64,000 nucleotides of DNA from Pseudomonas sp. NC02 (GTDB lineage Bacteria; Pseudomonadota; Gammaproteobacteria; Pseudomonadales; Pseudomonadaceae), in contig NZ_CP025624.1 of assembly GCF_002874965.1 (NCBI RefSeq), positions 6,262,001-6,326,000 on the forward strand, written 5' to 3'. Under the pieces are notes generated by a model. The model was not told the DNA's origin. It saw only the letters and a program-made list of their open reading frames with translations, and made no database searches. Both the position numbers and the translations under genes were made by a program. Shown in pieces: positions 28,348-36,784 of the stretch. The stretch's first letter is position 1. Every line of letters starts with the position of its first letter.

Positions 28348-29247
28348 TCATCCCCACTTCAATGCTTCCATTAGTGGAGTATCTATTGCATCCAATAGAT
28401 TCCCCTTAGTCCGTTCTGTTAGAGGAACGGTTAACGCAAAAAATCTTATTGAAGCTGGCAAGCTTCTGACCGACTCAGACAGCCCCGATAGATTCCTAGT
28501 ACTTTTTAAAACTCGTACCATTTCATCATGCACAATAGCAGAGGGGATTTTCACGAACTCTCTATCCAGAGCGCTATGCATTTGTGTGTTTGGTAAGCTA
28601 GGGACACGTACATCTAGATTCTTCAGGACCTCAATGGCCTCTCTTTGTGTAATGGCGTTGAATATAGAGCTTGAGATAGTACGACTAGGATCACAGAAGC
28701 TTTTACGAAATGTTGAGATCTGGTATCTATCGGTGAGCACAGAAACGCCTACAAAGTCAGGAACAATAGAAACAACTGCCTCTAGATGTCTTTCAGCACA
28801 CAGCACCGTAACACTCGCAAAAACCTCACTATACGACACGACCTGTGAGTAGAGCCTATCCAACTTATCCCGATCAGACTTGATTTCATATGCCGTGGAC
28901 GTACCATTCAACATAACTATATCTGCTTTATTCTTACCAACTCTAAACTCATCGACAAGCGACGCGGTCCTCAAAGAGTGCGAACCAAGCAATACTTTTT
29001 GAGCGACGGCAGTTTTATAGGCATACTCATTTCTAAAGCTCTTCCGCTTCAGTAAGTCGAAGAGCTCATCCAGTATCCGCCCTACGCTCCAAGTGTACTT
29101 ATCAACCTCAACTGCAAGCTCTTTCATCAATCGTGCAAAGATCGGAGACTGGCCCTTTTTGACCATCTCGTGAAAAACGGCAGCCGTGAAAATCCGTGCG
29201 ATAGCCGCTTGCTCTCGGACCTCTGTCCCCTTCACCGTTCTCAACAT
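28348..29247 (-). CDS. sce7726 family protein, PD-(D/E)XK nuclease-like
   Basis: The 299-residue protein has a PD-(D/E)XK-like set in its first half: Glu100, Asp109 in KADIVML, and Glu121-Ile-Lys123 in AYEIKSDRDKLDRL. This is the text that marks the sce7726 family, which is regularly found beside sce7725. The C-terminal half is helical and unassigned. It is the first gene of the operon with sce7725 and a RES protein. Nuclease activity is predicted from the motif only. Confidence 0.78.
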   Translation of the reverse strand: MLRTVKGTEVREQAAIARIFTAAVFHEMVKKGQSPIFARLMKELAVEVDKYTWSVGRILDELFDLLKRKSFRNEYAYKTAVAQKVLLGSHSLRTASLVDEFRVGKNKADIVMLNGTSTAYEIKSDRDKLDRLYSQVVSYSEVFASVTVLCAERHLEAVVSIVPDFVGVSVLTDRYQISTFRKSFCDPSRTISSSIFNAITQREAIEVLKNLDVRVPSLPNTQMHSALDREFVKIPSAIVHDEMVRVLKSTRNLSGLSESVRSLPASIRFFALTVPLTERTKGNLLDAIDTPLMEALKWG

Positions 29248-29634
29248 AAGCCTTCTTGAAGCCCTCGCCTTTCAGTCAATCTGGTTCTAGCTATCCTGGC
29301 CGCCACTCTCGCTTAGCCCAAGAATAGGGTTACAACCACCATCCTGCTGGTCCCAGTATACCCCTTCCCCCAGCAGCTAGCTTCAGTACAATGCCAGCAC
29401 ATTAGCAGGCTTGTTCAGATTTCACTTGGCCTCGCTTGAGCTTGGAGCAAAAGCGGGTGCACTCATCGTGGAGAGCAGGCTGGGTCGTAAAATTTAGCTG
29501 GAACCTATCTGAAAATTTCGATGATTTAAAACCAAAGAACATTGATAGCTTTCCCGCCGCACAACCCAAACTATGCTGGGCATAGCTGTACGTCACTTTG
29601 CGTAATCAAGAAACGACCATGGAGGTAGTTAGCA
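29248..29634. other. Divergent gap between the sce7726 operon and the next gene
   Basis: About 390 bases with no protein-like frame. It should hold promoters for both directions. I see no palindrome of note; AT-rich tracts lie near 29495-29560. Confidence 0.35.
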
Positions 29635-30258
29635 ATGAGCAGTTATCCGAAGCGCGTCAGGGACAACATTCTGCCACGGTCCGTCGGAGAGACTTTGCCC
29701 GAAGCTTTCGAGGAGTGGTCTTTCACAGAGGTCGTGAGGGATCATGAACAGCCGACCGACACATGTGAGCTGTGCGATCAGGAGTCGCTTCGATATCAGT
29801 TCGAAATTCGCAATACGATGACTAAACATACGCTATGGGTTGGATCGCAGTGCATCCTTAGGTTTGGCCTTTCGGTGTTCGAGGCAGGTCGTAGACTTTC
29901 ACCGACTGATGCCAAGAAAAAACTTGAGCGCTTAACGCAACAGATGCGATTGAATTCATGTGTTAGTGCTCTAGAGAAACTGGCGGTCGCGGAAAACAAC
30001 TCGATGCTGTCAAACGCGCTGAAATATTACCGAACCAACAAGTACCTTTCTCCAAAATTTGCTTTCGTCGTTCTCTGGCGCTTAAAAGCAAACAAAATTG
30101 ATCACAGTCCTTCTTTTTTCAAGATCAACCTTAAACGCAGCAAATATCAAGAAGACCTTAGGCATATGAAGCCAGGAAATGTAGAGATGATCTGGCCTGC
30201 ACTGTCGTCTAGCCAAAGGCAAATGGCGTTACTAATGGGGAATAAAGCACCAGCGTAA
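29635..30258 (+). CDS. Hypothetical protein with a possible treble-clef zinc motif
   Basis: The 207-residue protein has CELC (about residues 43-46) and, after a short beta hairpin, WVGSQCILRFG. The spacing fits a zinc ribbon or treble clef that lacks or displaces one ligand. The C-terminal half is basic and helical. GGAGG lies eight bases before the ATG. Similar small proteins occur on integrative elements. No function can be assigned; the neighbour downstream is equally unknown. Confidence 0.55.
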   Translation: MSSYPKRVRDNILPRSVGETLPEAFEEWSFTEVVRDHEQPTDTCELCDQESLRYQFEIRNTMTKHTLWVGSQCILRFGLSVFEAGRRLSPTDAKKKLERLTQQMRLNSCVSALEKLAVAENNSMLSNALKYYRTNKYLSPKFAFVVLWRLKANKIDHSPSFFKINLKRSKYQEDLRHMKPGNVEMIWPALSSSQRQMALLMGNKAPA

Positions 30259-30320
30259 AATACTCTAGAAACACAAATTAGAAAGTTACTTGTAAATTTT
30301 ACGACCATCAAGGAGTTAAA

Positions 30321-31460
30321 GTGAATAAAAACTATTACTGGGAAATTGAAAAGTCACCCTACCCATCACCATTCCTATCAGAAACAAAAACATTTGGCGA
30401 AATCAACCCGATATTTCTTGTAGATCAACTAAATGGTAAACGACCCGCCGTCTTCAATGAAAATTTTCTAGCATCTGGAGAAATAAATCTCCCTATCTAC
30501 CCGAGTGCACTACTCGACTCCAACATAATGGATGCAATTGACAACAGAGTACAAAAAAACACAAAGCTTGACGGGCTAGAAAATTTTCTTCACTTCGCAA
30601 CACTAAACAAATGGGATTTCAGCCCACTTTTTTATTACATGGAGCATTACTCAAAATCCTCAAATGAAGACTTCATAAAAAACGCGAAAAGACGGACCGA
30701 ATCGTATCTAAAAGTTTTCTCTATGAACCAAGAGCACTTTCTATATACGCAAGAAATAATTCCAGACCCAGCCGCGATTGAATTCTACTTAGAGCCTACC
30801 CCCCATAAAACCTTAACTGAATTAGCAGAAGGAAGAACGATAGCTTTTACCGAGAAATTTGACAAACGCTTCTTAAACAATGCAATTGAGTCAATACAAA
30901 TAGCGTTAATCAAGATGATACTCATAGAAAAAATTGAGTTCAAAGGTGCTACCCCCCTACAAAAACATGGGGAGTTGGTCAGTTTCCTAAAAGATGGACT
31001 CGGAATAATGCTCGGCCGCGAAGCACATATGGCACTACACTACTTCTCAGGTATTGCTGGTCGCTTATTGGGAGTTCAAGCAAGCACGCCGTATACTACA
31101 GCACTTAAAAATATTCGATCGACTGCTTGGGACATGTTCTTGCTAAGAGTCCCAGAGGGATTGTATACCGAAGCGCCCGACGAATTATGCATAAGCTATA
31201 TAGCCACTCAAGAAAAGCAACTTCACACCCTTGCAAAACTCTTCACCCTGGAAAGAATATTTAGCACTGAGAAAAACGGATTCACTCCTATAATCAGTTA
31301 CAATATGAAAATGCTTCCACCTGAGACTTCGTCCGGTGCAGCCACAAACGATGAACAGTTATTTTTTAGCCATATTGAGCGCAGCACGCAAATGAGATTA
31401 GAGCCACCTACAGGACTTCTCAACGCCCTGGAAAACGAACTCAGAAAATATTGCAGCTAA
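30321..31460 (+). CDS. Unknown 379-residue protein with a faint PIN-like acidic pattern
   Basis: No family is recognised. The protein is Asn/Lys-rich and its gene is clearly AT-richer than the chromosome, a sign of foreign origin. LLDSNIMDAID (Asp66, Asp71), a helical middle, TAWDMFLLRV (Asp271) and CISYIATQEKQLHTLAKLF (about residues 290-308) follow the order hhDxN - helices - aWD - hxTxDxxL seen in PIN-like nucleases, although the usual last Asp is Glu298. AAGGAG precedes the GTG or ATG start near 30321. It sits between defence modules, so an immune role is plausible but not shown. Confidence 0.5.
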   Translation: MNKNYYWEIEKSPYPSPFLSETKTFGEINPIFLVDQLNGKRPAVFNENFLASGEINLPIYPSALLDSNIMDAIDNRVQKNTKLDGLENFLHFATLNKWDFSPLFYYMEHYSKSSNEDFIKNAKRRTESYLKVFSMNQEHFLYTQEIIPDPAAIEFYLEPTPHKTLTELAEGRTIAFTEKFDKRFLNNAIESIQIALIKMILIEKIEFKGATPLQKHGELVSFLKDGLGIMLGREAHMALHYFSGIAGRLLGVQASTPYTTALKNIRSTAWDMFLLRVPEGLYTEAPDELCISYIATQEKQLHTLAKLFTLERIFSTEKNGFTPIISYNMKMLPPETSSGAATNDEQLFFSHIERSTQMRLEPPTGLLNALENELRKYCS

Positions 31461-31656
31461 CGATTAGCATAAATATTAAAAGTTATGCGCACGCCTCTAT
31501 CTAACTTATTAAGCACTTGCAGCTAGCACTAAACACACGAGGTCAAAACGATCACAGATAGAGTCTAAAAGGATTTATACATCGATCTTATGACCACCTA
31601 GGAAATCCGGGCAGCACACACATCACGGCACCCTACGAGAAGAAGAGGCAAAGCAA

Positions 31657-32544
31657 ATGGCAGAACTTGAAGTTCCCCCGAAGGTATTTATCTCATATTC
31701 TTGGGAGAGCGACGCCCACAAGCTATGGGTAAGAGTTCTCGCTGAGAGGTTAACAAAAAACGGAGTGAACGTCCGACTAGACCAGTGGCATATCACGCCC
31801 GGACAAAGTCTCACTCAGTTCATGGAAGTTGAAGCTCAAGATTGTGACTTCGCCCTGATCATTTGCACGAAGGACTACAGCAGAAAGTCATTGGCTCGTG
31901 CCGGTGGAGTTGGCTACGAACAACAAATAATAACTGGACGCATTGCTGCCGGGTTGGACCGGGAGCGCTTCATTCCTATTATTCGAGATGGCGAATTTAC
32001 TCCTGGCGCGGACTGCTCCATACCCGCGCAGTTCTTGGGAGTCTATGCACTTGATATGCGGGACGAGGGAAAGCTGGATCAGCGAATTGAGGATTTGCTA
32101 AGAGCAATATTTAGGGAACCCGCTCTGACACAACCTTCAATAGGACCGAGACCCGCCTTTGGTACAGTCCCTGAACCTGAAATCGCTACGAGGCCTAACC
32201 AGAGATTAGCCGTATTAGACATTGACGGATGGCATCTTCTTAGTGGGGTAGCAAGCAACGAGCGCTGGCCACAGTCCTTCCGAATTCCCGAAGAATCAGA
32301 GCGATATAGCCTTAATGTGAGCGATAGCGTTAAACTTCAGTTCGAGTTTTCCCTAGATGGTAAAAATGGAGACACCGAACTTTTTGGTGAAAGGATGTGG
32401 GTCGGAGTGATAGGTAGGTCTGGTCCCTACCTCGTGGGCGAGTTACAAAACACCCCAGCATGTTCAGATGAACAAGGTAACCTAGAAGCTGGCAATACCG
32501 TAGTATTTTTACCAGAACACGTTATAGATATATGGGAAGACTAA
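31657..32544 (+). CDS. SEFIR/TIR-domain protein with a C-terminal DUF2314-like domain
   Basis: Residues 8-150 form a TIR-superfamily domain of the SEFIR type: KVFISYSWESDAHKLWV, then NVRLDQWHITPGQ, a Glu-containing helix (QFMEVEAQ) and FALIICTKDYSRKS. A proline-rich linker (about 155-185) leads to a domain (about 195-295) with GERMWVGVIG and GNTVVFLPEHVIDIWED, resembling DUF2314. TIR enzymes in bacteria cleave NAD+ or make cyclic-ADP-ribose signals. The gene is convergent with the Thoeris operon, 120 bases away, and may belong to it or act alone. Confidence 0.75.
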   Translation: MAELEVPPKVFISYSWESDAHKLWVRVLAERLTKNGVNVRLDQWHITPGQSLTQFMEVEAQDCDFALIICTKDYSRKSLARAGGVGYEQQIITGRIAAGLDRERFIPIIRDGEFTPGADCSIPAQFLGVYALDMRDEGKLDQRIEDLLRAIFREPALTQPSIGPRPAFGTVPEPEIATRPNQRLAVLDIDGWHLLSGVASNERWPQSFRIPEESERYSLNVSDSVKLQFEFSLDGKNGDTELFGERMWVGVIGRSGPYLVGELQNTPACSDEQGNLEAGNTVVFLPEHVIDIWED

Positions 32545-32631
32545 CTTCCAGCGACGGCCCATACCGAAGAGACAATTGGTATCCCTTTTATCCGTCATAT
32601 CAAAGTATACTCCATACCAATAAACCTGACA

Positions 32632-32660
32632 GACGGGCCGCGGTGATTTGGCGGCCCGTC
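32632..32660. terminator. Hairpin between the convergent SEFIR gene and thsB
   Basis: GACGGGCCGC and GCGGCCCGTC form a perfect ten-base stem with a nine-base loop, five bases beyond the thsB stop. It probably ends transcripts arriving from both sides, though T tracts are absent. Confidence 0.65.
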
Positions 32661-32665
32661 ATGAT

Positions 32666-33109
32666 TCAGACCTTGCCGGCGGCCTTGGCAGCATCTTCGA
32701 CCCACTTACCAAGGTTCTCCCGTCCACTATCCTTATTCCATAGATAGTGTTTGTATCCGGTGACGGTAAGGCCACAGCACGAGCTAGTCTGTTGCCTCAG
32801 GTTGCTGATCTGACTGATGTCGATGGTCAACAAGCCATTACCGCGCGCGATACTTTGGTCAATCTCGTACTTAACCCATTTGCTCTTGTTGGTATTCGCA
32901 CCTACCAGTACGACTGTCACCGTGGTGCCAACGAGCTGGCCGTCGATCCAGGATTTTATCGCGGCCTCGCCCTTACGCTGCACCTCTTCGAACTCTGCTT
33001 TGTCGATAAAGCCGTACTTCGCGGCAGCTTGAATTACATTACTATTTCGCACATTCATGGCGCGATCAACGTCATCGTACTTGAAGCTGAAGAAAACTTT
33101 TCTAGCCAT
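32666..33109 (-). CDS. thsB: Thoeris protein ThsB (TIR-like, DUF1863)
   Basis: The 147-residue protein matches the DUF1863 TIR-like domain: RKVFFSFKYDDVDRAMNVRN at the start, VTVVLVGANTNKSKW in the middle and Glu82 in WVKYEIDQSI as the likely catalytic residue. In Thoeris, ThsB senses infection and makes a cyclic ADP-ribose isomer from NAD+ that activates ThsA. It is the last gene of the operon, 11 bases after thsA. Confidence 0.9.
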   Translation of the reverse strand: MARKVFFSFKYDDVDRAMNVRNSNVIQAAAKYGFIDKAEFEEVQRKGEAAIKSWIDGQLVGTTVTVVLVGANTNKSKWVKYEIDQSIARGNGLLTIDISQISNLRQQTSSCCGLTVTGYKHYLWNKDSGRENLGKWVEDAAKAAGKV

Positions 33110-33120
33110 GGGTTGAGTCC

Positions 33121-34551
33121 TTAAATGAGAGGGATGAGGGTCAAGATAACTTCTTGGGCTCGCTTCAGCGTCGTGGCCTCGGCGCCCAACTCATGCAGCA
33201 ACGGTGTAATCTTTTTTCCATGCGTGTGCTGTGCTTCGTCGTAGCTTTGGATGACGTCGTTCCACAGATCTCTGGAGATGGAACCTGTAATTCCCACTGG
33301 GATCACAAAGACGCCGTTGGTCACAGCAATATCGAACTCTTCCCGCATACCCGTTGAAAGCACCACGTCGCCGCCCTCAAGTTTATTGCCAAACAGGAAG
33401 ATGGCGATGCCCGTGTGAGCAAGCATGTTGCGGCGATATTCCGACCAGACCTCTTTCAAAGGACGTTGACCGACCTGGTTTTGCGGGAACGGCCTTAAGA
33501 TCAATTGATCGCTGTCTAGGCGTCCACCATTCATGATGGTCTGCTCCAGCACACCGGTGATGACGGCACTACCTATCCCCAGCCCAAACCCAGAAATCAC
33601 CCGATATTGAGCTTTGCTGATTGCCTTACTCAGTTCGTAAACGAAATTTTCCGACTCCTTTTCCGTCCATGGACTGTAGTCATGCGCGGCGCCGGAAATG
33701 AAGATGGTTTTCTTTTTGTGGCGATGCTCGACAGCCTTCAAGATCTCGGTGATATCAGAGAACTGATCGACGTAAATCACTTTGATCCCTACGCGCAACA
33801 ATTCGCCTTTAAAAAGTTCCTCCTTGCGCTGGCGATACTCGAAGTCCGCTAACTCTTCATCAACGGCTTGAGCGGCTTTCCTCAATAGGCAGTAGTGCTG
33901 TCGCTGATCCTTGGCAAACTGAATCCTTACTCGACTGAGGATGTACTCAAGGTTTGGGGCGGTGAAGCTAAAGCCAAGAAAAAGAAAAGTTTTGGCAATG
34001 AGGTCCCCGCTGAGCGCGGTGATGAACGGCTGCATTTTGACGTGATAACGCTCGTAATCGTCTCGAATCAACACTGCGTCGGACGCATGTTCAACATCGC
34101 CGTGCATTTTGTAGACTATCGCGTCGCGCTTGGGCTTTGTCGTTGCCAATTGCTTGGTTGTGTACTTGGTATCCGCGATTTTCTCGTTGTTTTCTAACGC
34201 GGTCTCGATCAGACGATCATAGTTAGTCGTCCAGTAGGTCTGGATCGGAAGCCTTGCAAGGATGACGTGGTTTTCAGTAGGGGCCACCTTCGCAGAAAAC
34301 TCCGTCACCAAGAGTTGGTTGAGCTTCGCTCGATTGGTCGAATTTACGTTTGCATGGTATTGAGCCAACGTAACTAAATCCCATTCCTTCTCGACGTCCA
34401 GATCCAGGTCGTCCGCGATTGGCTTAAGCAGCGTCTTCCAATCAACGAACCCAGCCGCGCGCGAAAAGCCCGCCCCTGCAAAAATAGCAAGATTTCCTTC
34501 TGCCAACTCTTTTGACAGGTCGTCAATGAGTCGCAACTGTTCCCTCGTCAT
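33121..34551 (-). CDS. thsA: Thoeris effector ThsA (SIR2 and SLOG domains)
   Basis: ThsA destroys NAD+ once activated by the ThsB signal. The N-terminal SIR2 domain shows AIFAGAGFSRAAGFVDW, the catalytic Asn110 in YWTTNYDRLIE and His150 in YKMHGDVEH. The C-terminal SLOG/STALD domain (KTIFISGAAHDYSPW, ISGFGLGIGSAVI, MREEFDIA) binds the signal. It resembles the Bacillus cereus ThsA I remember along its whole length, and that alignment supports the start at 34551. The frame is open to 34656, with further ATGs at 34605 and 34656 that overlap the upstream TIR gene; none has a strong ribosome site, so coupling to the TIR gene is likely. Confidence 0.92.
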   Translation of the reverse strand: MTREQLRLIDDLSKELAEGNLAIFAGAGFSRAAGFVDWKTLLKPIADDLDLDVEKEWDLVTLAQYHANVNSTNRAKLNQLLVTEFSAKVAPTENHVILARLPIQTYWTTNYDRLIETALENNEKIADTKYTTKQLATTKPKRDAIVYKMHGDVEHASDAVLIRDDYERYHVKMQPFITALSGDLIAKTFLFLGFSFTAPNLEYILSRVRIQFAKDQRQHYCLLRKAAQAVDEELADFEYRQRKEELFKGELLRVGIKVIYVDQFSDITEILKAVEHRHKKKTIFISGAAHDYSPWTEKESENFVYELSKAISKAQYRVISGFGLGIGSAVITGVLEQTIMNGGRLDSDQLILRPFPQNQVGQRPLKEVWSEYRRNMLAHTGIAIFLFGNKLEGGDVVLSTGMREEFDIAVTNGVFVIPVGITGSISRDLWNDVIQSYDEAQHTHGKKITPLLHELGAEATTLKRAQEVILTLIPLI

Positions 34552-34582
34552 GTAGTAATCGCTGTGTTGGAGGTTGAGAAAC

Positions 34583-35077
34583 TCAGAGGGTGCGTACCCA
34601 GCGGCCATTTCCTTGAGGGTCGTACAGCGCCAAGCCACCGGACGGCGGGGTATCAATGCGGTTGTAGAGCTTTAAATATTCGTTGCCGTGATAGCGGCCA
34701 TGGGTGTCGGTAGTAGGGATGATCGCTATGCGGCCCAACTGCTTTTTGCCGTCCGCGTATCCAATCTCCCATGGGCACCAACGTGATGACATGGAATGTT
34801 CGGTTGCTAGAAACAAGAACCATTCTGCGCTGATGATTGCATTTTTGATTCGCGCGGCAGTCTCTGCGTCAGGCTGCTCGGGCATCGCCTGGTCTTGCCA
34901 GTCAATGTAGATGTCCCACCCCTGTTGCTTCAGCATTTCCTGAAGGCCCAGCGCAAGCGCTGCATCCTTGTGACTGTGACTAAGGAAAGCGGTAGGTTGA
35001 CCTGGACGTTTGGGGGTGTGGCCACTTTGCGAGCGATTAAAATACCTGTTGCTCAGGTCAGATTGGAGAATCGTCAT
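34583..35077 (-). CDS. Second TIR-domain protein of the Thoeris operon
   Basis: The 164-residue product is a TIR domain: QPTAFLSHSHKDAALALGLQ, GWDIYIDWQD, EWFLFLATEHSM and Glu104 in WCPWEIGYADGK as the likely catalytic residue. It differs from the ThsB at the other end of the operon. Thoeris loci often carry several TIR sensors that widen the range of phages detected. The ATG at 35077 has GGAAG nine bases upstream; the earlier ATG at 35134 lacks one. It is the first gene of the operon. Confidence 0.82.
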   Translation of the reverse strand: MTILQSDLSNRYFNRSQSGHTPKRPGQPTAFLSHSHKDAALALGLQEMLKQQGWDIYIDWQDQAMPEQPDAETAARIKNAIISAEWFLFLATEHSMSSRWCPWEIGYADGKKQLGRIAIIPTTDTHGRYHGNEYLKLYNRIDTPPSGGLALYDPQGNGRWVRTL

Positions 35078-35533
35078 TGCGTAAGGCTTCCATGGCTTTG
35101 AAAGCAAAGTGCCATCTTTTAGGGGGGGCCTCAACAGTTTTTTTCAGCACACATGAAGCGTTATTGATTAATCCATTCAGCTCTGATGCCGAGCATCACT
35201 GTTAGTCAATCTGATTGGATTGGGCGGTAGTCGACACACAACGCACAGGCGACGCCGACCGGCCAATTAATGCAGGTGCAGATTGTCCGCTTTCGCGGTC
35301 AACTCCACTTTTAGAAAGCGTCTACATCACTCCAAAGCAACGCGTTCTGAAGTAGGTCTTTTACAAGCTTGAGTTCCAACGAGAAATGCAAAATCAGTAC
35401 AACCACGGTACAGTACTCAGCTTGAGCAACCTTCTCAAAATTACGCTCAACACCAGTAACGACGGGGCCTCCAGCTATGCCAACCTACGTTCACCTACGA
35501 ACGATTTCTCTAGGCATATCAGCTCGCCCAGCA
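35078..35533. other. Gene-free right end of the island
   Basis: About 450 bases between the Thoeris operon start and attR, without a credible frame. It should hold the Thoeris promoter. Integrase arm sites may lie here, but I could not find a repeat of the left-end GGTACA pair. Confidence 0.35.
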
Positions 35534-35574
35534 ACTCATAATCCCTTGGTCGTAGGTTCGAGTCCTACTGGGCC
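35534..35574. repeat. Right attachment site (attR) of the island
   Basis: An exact 41-base copy of the tRNA 3' part (13877-13917). It is not a tRNA gene, since the 5' half is missing. The next bases differ by one C from the tRNA copy (GGCCACCA against GGCCCACCA). Confidence 0.92.
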
Positions 35575-35583
35575 ACCATCTTG

Positions 35584-35606
35584 AAAGCCGCGCATTGCGC
35601 GGCTTT
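35584..35606 (+). terminator. Terminator hairpin next to attR
   Basis: AAAGCCGCGC and GCGCGGCTTT with loop ATT. It is nearly identical to the tRNA terminator at 13927-13951, so the repeat at the island ends goes beyond the 41-base core with scattered differences. Confidence 0.75.
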
Positions 35607-35725
35607 GTCGTTTCTGGCGCGCGTGAGTCGTGCAGCAATGAAACATTAGTTAGTTGTCCCGAACGGCTACGGCACTGACCATGATTCCCAGTCAACGCCA
35701 ATTCAGCACGAGGGAAACTTGTTCC

Positions 35726-36238
35726 ATGCATCAGCAAAAACGCTCGCCGCGCAACGCAATCCACGGCCTGGGCATACGTGCCACAGCCGCCGTCGCAATC
35801 ACCCTCGCAACCTTGAGCGGCGCACAAGCCGCCCCCGCCGCCACTGACTCCATCAAGGCATTCAAGCTCTGCACCGGCGCCGACAACAATTCGCACGTAC
35901 TGGAAGGCACCATCGACCAGAGCATGCGCAATGACGTGACCGCCGTTCACTTCAAGCAAACGGCGGCGCATTCCTCGTATAGCTGGCATAACGACCCGGA
36001 GCCACAGTACGTCATGACGCTGTCCGGCACCCTGGCGTTCGTGACACGCGGCGGTGAGAAGTTCACGTTGCATCCGGGTGAAGTACTGATCGCCGAAGAC
36101 AACACCGGCACCGGGCATCGCTGGAATCTGGTGGACGATCAACCGTGGCGGCGAGGGTACGTGGTGCTGAAGCCGGGCGCGCCGGATTCATTTATCCCGA
36201 ACGATGCTGCCGCTGCGAAGGTGTGCAAGGGGTCGTAG
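35726..36238 (+). CDS. Secreted cupin-domain protein
   Basis: The 170-residue protein has a basic N-terminus, a hydrophobic stretch and a signal-peptidase-like AQAAPAA, so export to the periplasm is likely. The rest is a cupin barrel: HSSYSWHNDPEPQYVMTLSG carries two His and a Glu typical of the first cupin motif, and PGEVLIAEDNTGTGHRW the second. The substrate is unknown. GAGGGA upstream supports the ATG at 35726. It is the first chromosomal gene right of the island and has GC-rich codon use. Confidence 0.8.
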   Translation: MHQQKRSPRNAIHGLGIRATAAVAITLATLSGAQAAPAATDSIKAFKLCTGADNNSHVLEGTIDQSMRNDVTAVHFKQTAAHSSYSWHNDPEPQYVMTLSGTLAFVTRGGEKFTLHPGEVLIAEDNTGTGHRWNLVDDQPWRRGYVVLKPGAPDSFIPNDAAAAKVCKGS

Positions 36239-36271
36239 TCTCGCTGATCACACCTCCTCGAATAAAAGAAA

Positions 36272-36303
36272 GACTTACGCTTTGCGGCGTAAGCCTTTTT
36301 TGT
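36272..36303 (+). terminator. Intrinsic terminator after the cupin gene
   Basis: CTTACGC and GCGTAAG form a seven-base stem followed by CCTTTTTT, 35 bases after the stop. Confidence 0.8.
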
Positions 36304-36327
36304 ACTGCGTGCTCTACCGGCCCGTTA

Positions 36328-36729
36328 TCAAACGGAAAGTTCGCGCAAAGCCGCCGTCGCCAGGAACCCAGAGCGCGAGGCATAGCGATGGTCTTTTTGC
36401 ACTCGCTCATCGATACGATTCAAAAGTTGCTCAGGCAGTGAGGCGTTGAACCTGACTGACTTGCCCAGGTAAGGAGTAAGATCAAAGTCGATCACCGCCC
36501 ACACGCCACCCGCAAAGTCCGGATTCTCCAAATGGACGTCGACCTCTCTAGCCTGAGGAAGCCGCTCCTCATCAGCAACCAATCCCTCGAGGTGCAGCGC
36601 TAAAGCTTCGCGGACATTATCCAGAGCTTCGGAAAAGGTTGTGCCCGCAGAAAAGCAACCTGGCACGTCCGGGACGGTCACGCTGTAATCTGAATCAGCG
36701 TCTTTGTGTATCACCACTGGAAATTTCAT
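36328..36729 (-). CDS. hicB: HicB antitoxin
   Basis: The 133-residue protein has the partly degraded RNase H-like HicB fold (SVTVPDVPGCFSAGTTFSEALDNVREAL, quoted here in part: PDVPGCFSAGTTFSEAL) and a C-terminal ribbon-helix-helix-like DNA-binding part (VRFNASLPEQLLNRIDERV). It neutralises HicA and represses the operon. AAAGGAGGAAAA gives a very strong ribosome site. It follows hicA after 55 bases. Confidence 0.92.
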   Translation of the reverse strand: MKFPVVIHKDADSDYSVTVPDVPGCFSAGTTFSEALDNVREALALHLEGLVADEERLPQAREVDVHLENPDFAGGVWAVIDFDLTPYLGKSVRFNASLPEQLLNRIDERVQKDHRYASRSGFLATAALRELSV

Positions 36730-36784
36730 TTTTCCTCCTTTGAATGAGCCGCAGCGGGATCATTCACCACATAACCTACGGTCA

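Noticed and set aside
35521..35577. Possible second tRNA gene at the right island end
   Set aside because: Only the anticodon loop to the 3' end is present; acceptor 5' strand and D arm are missing, so it is an att copy.
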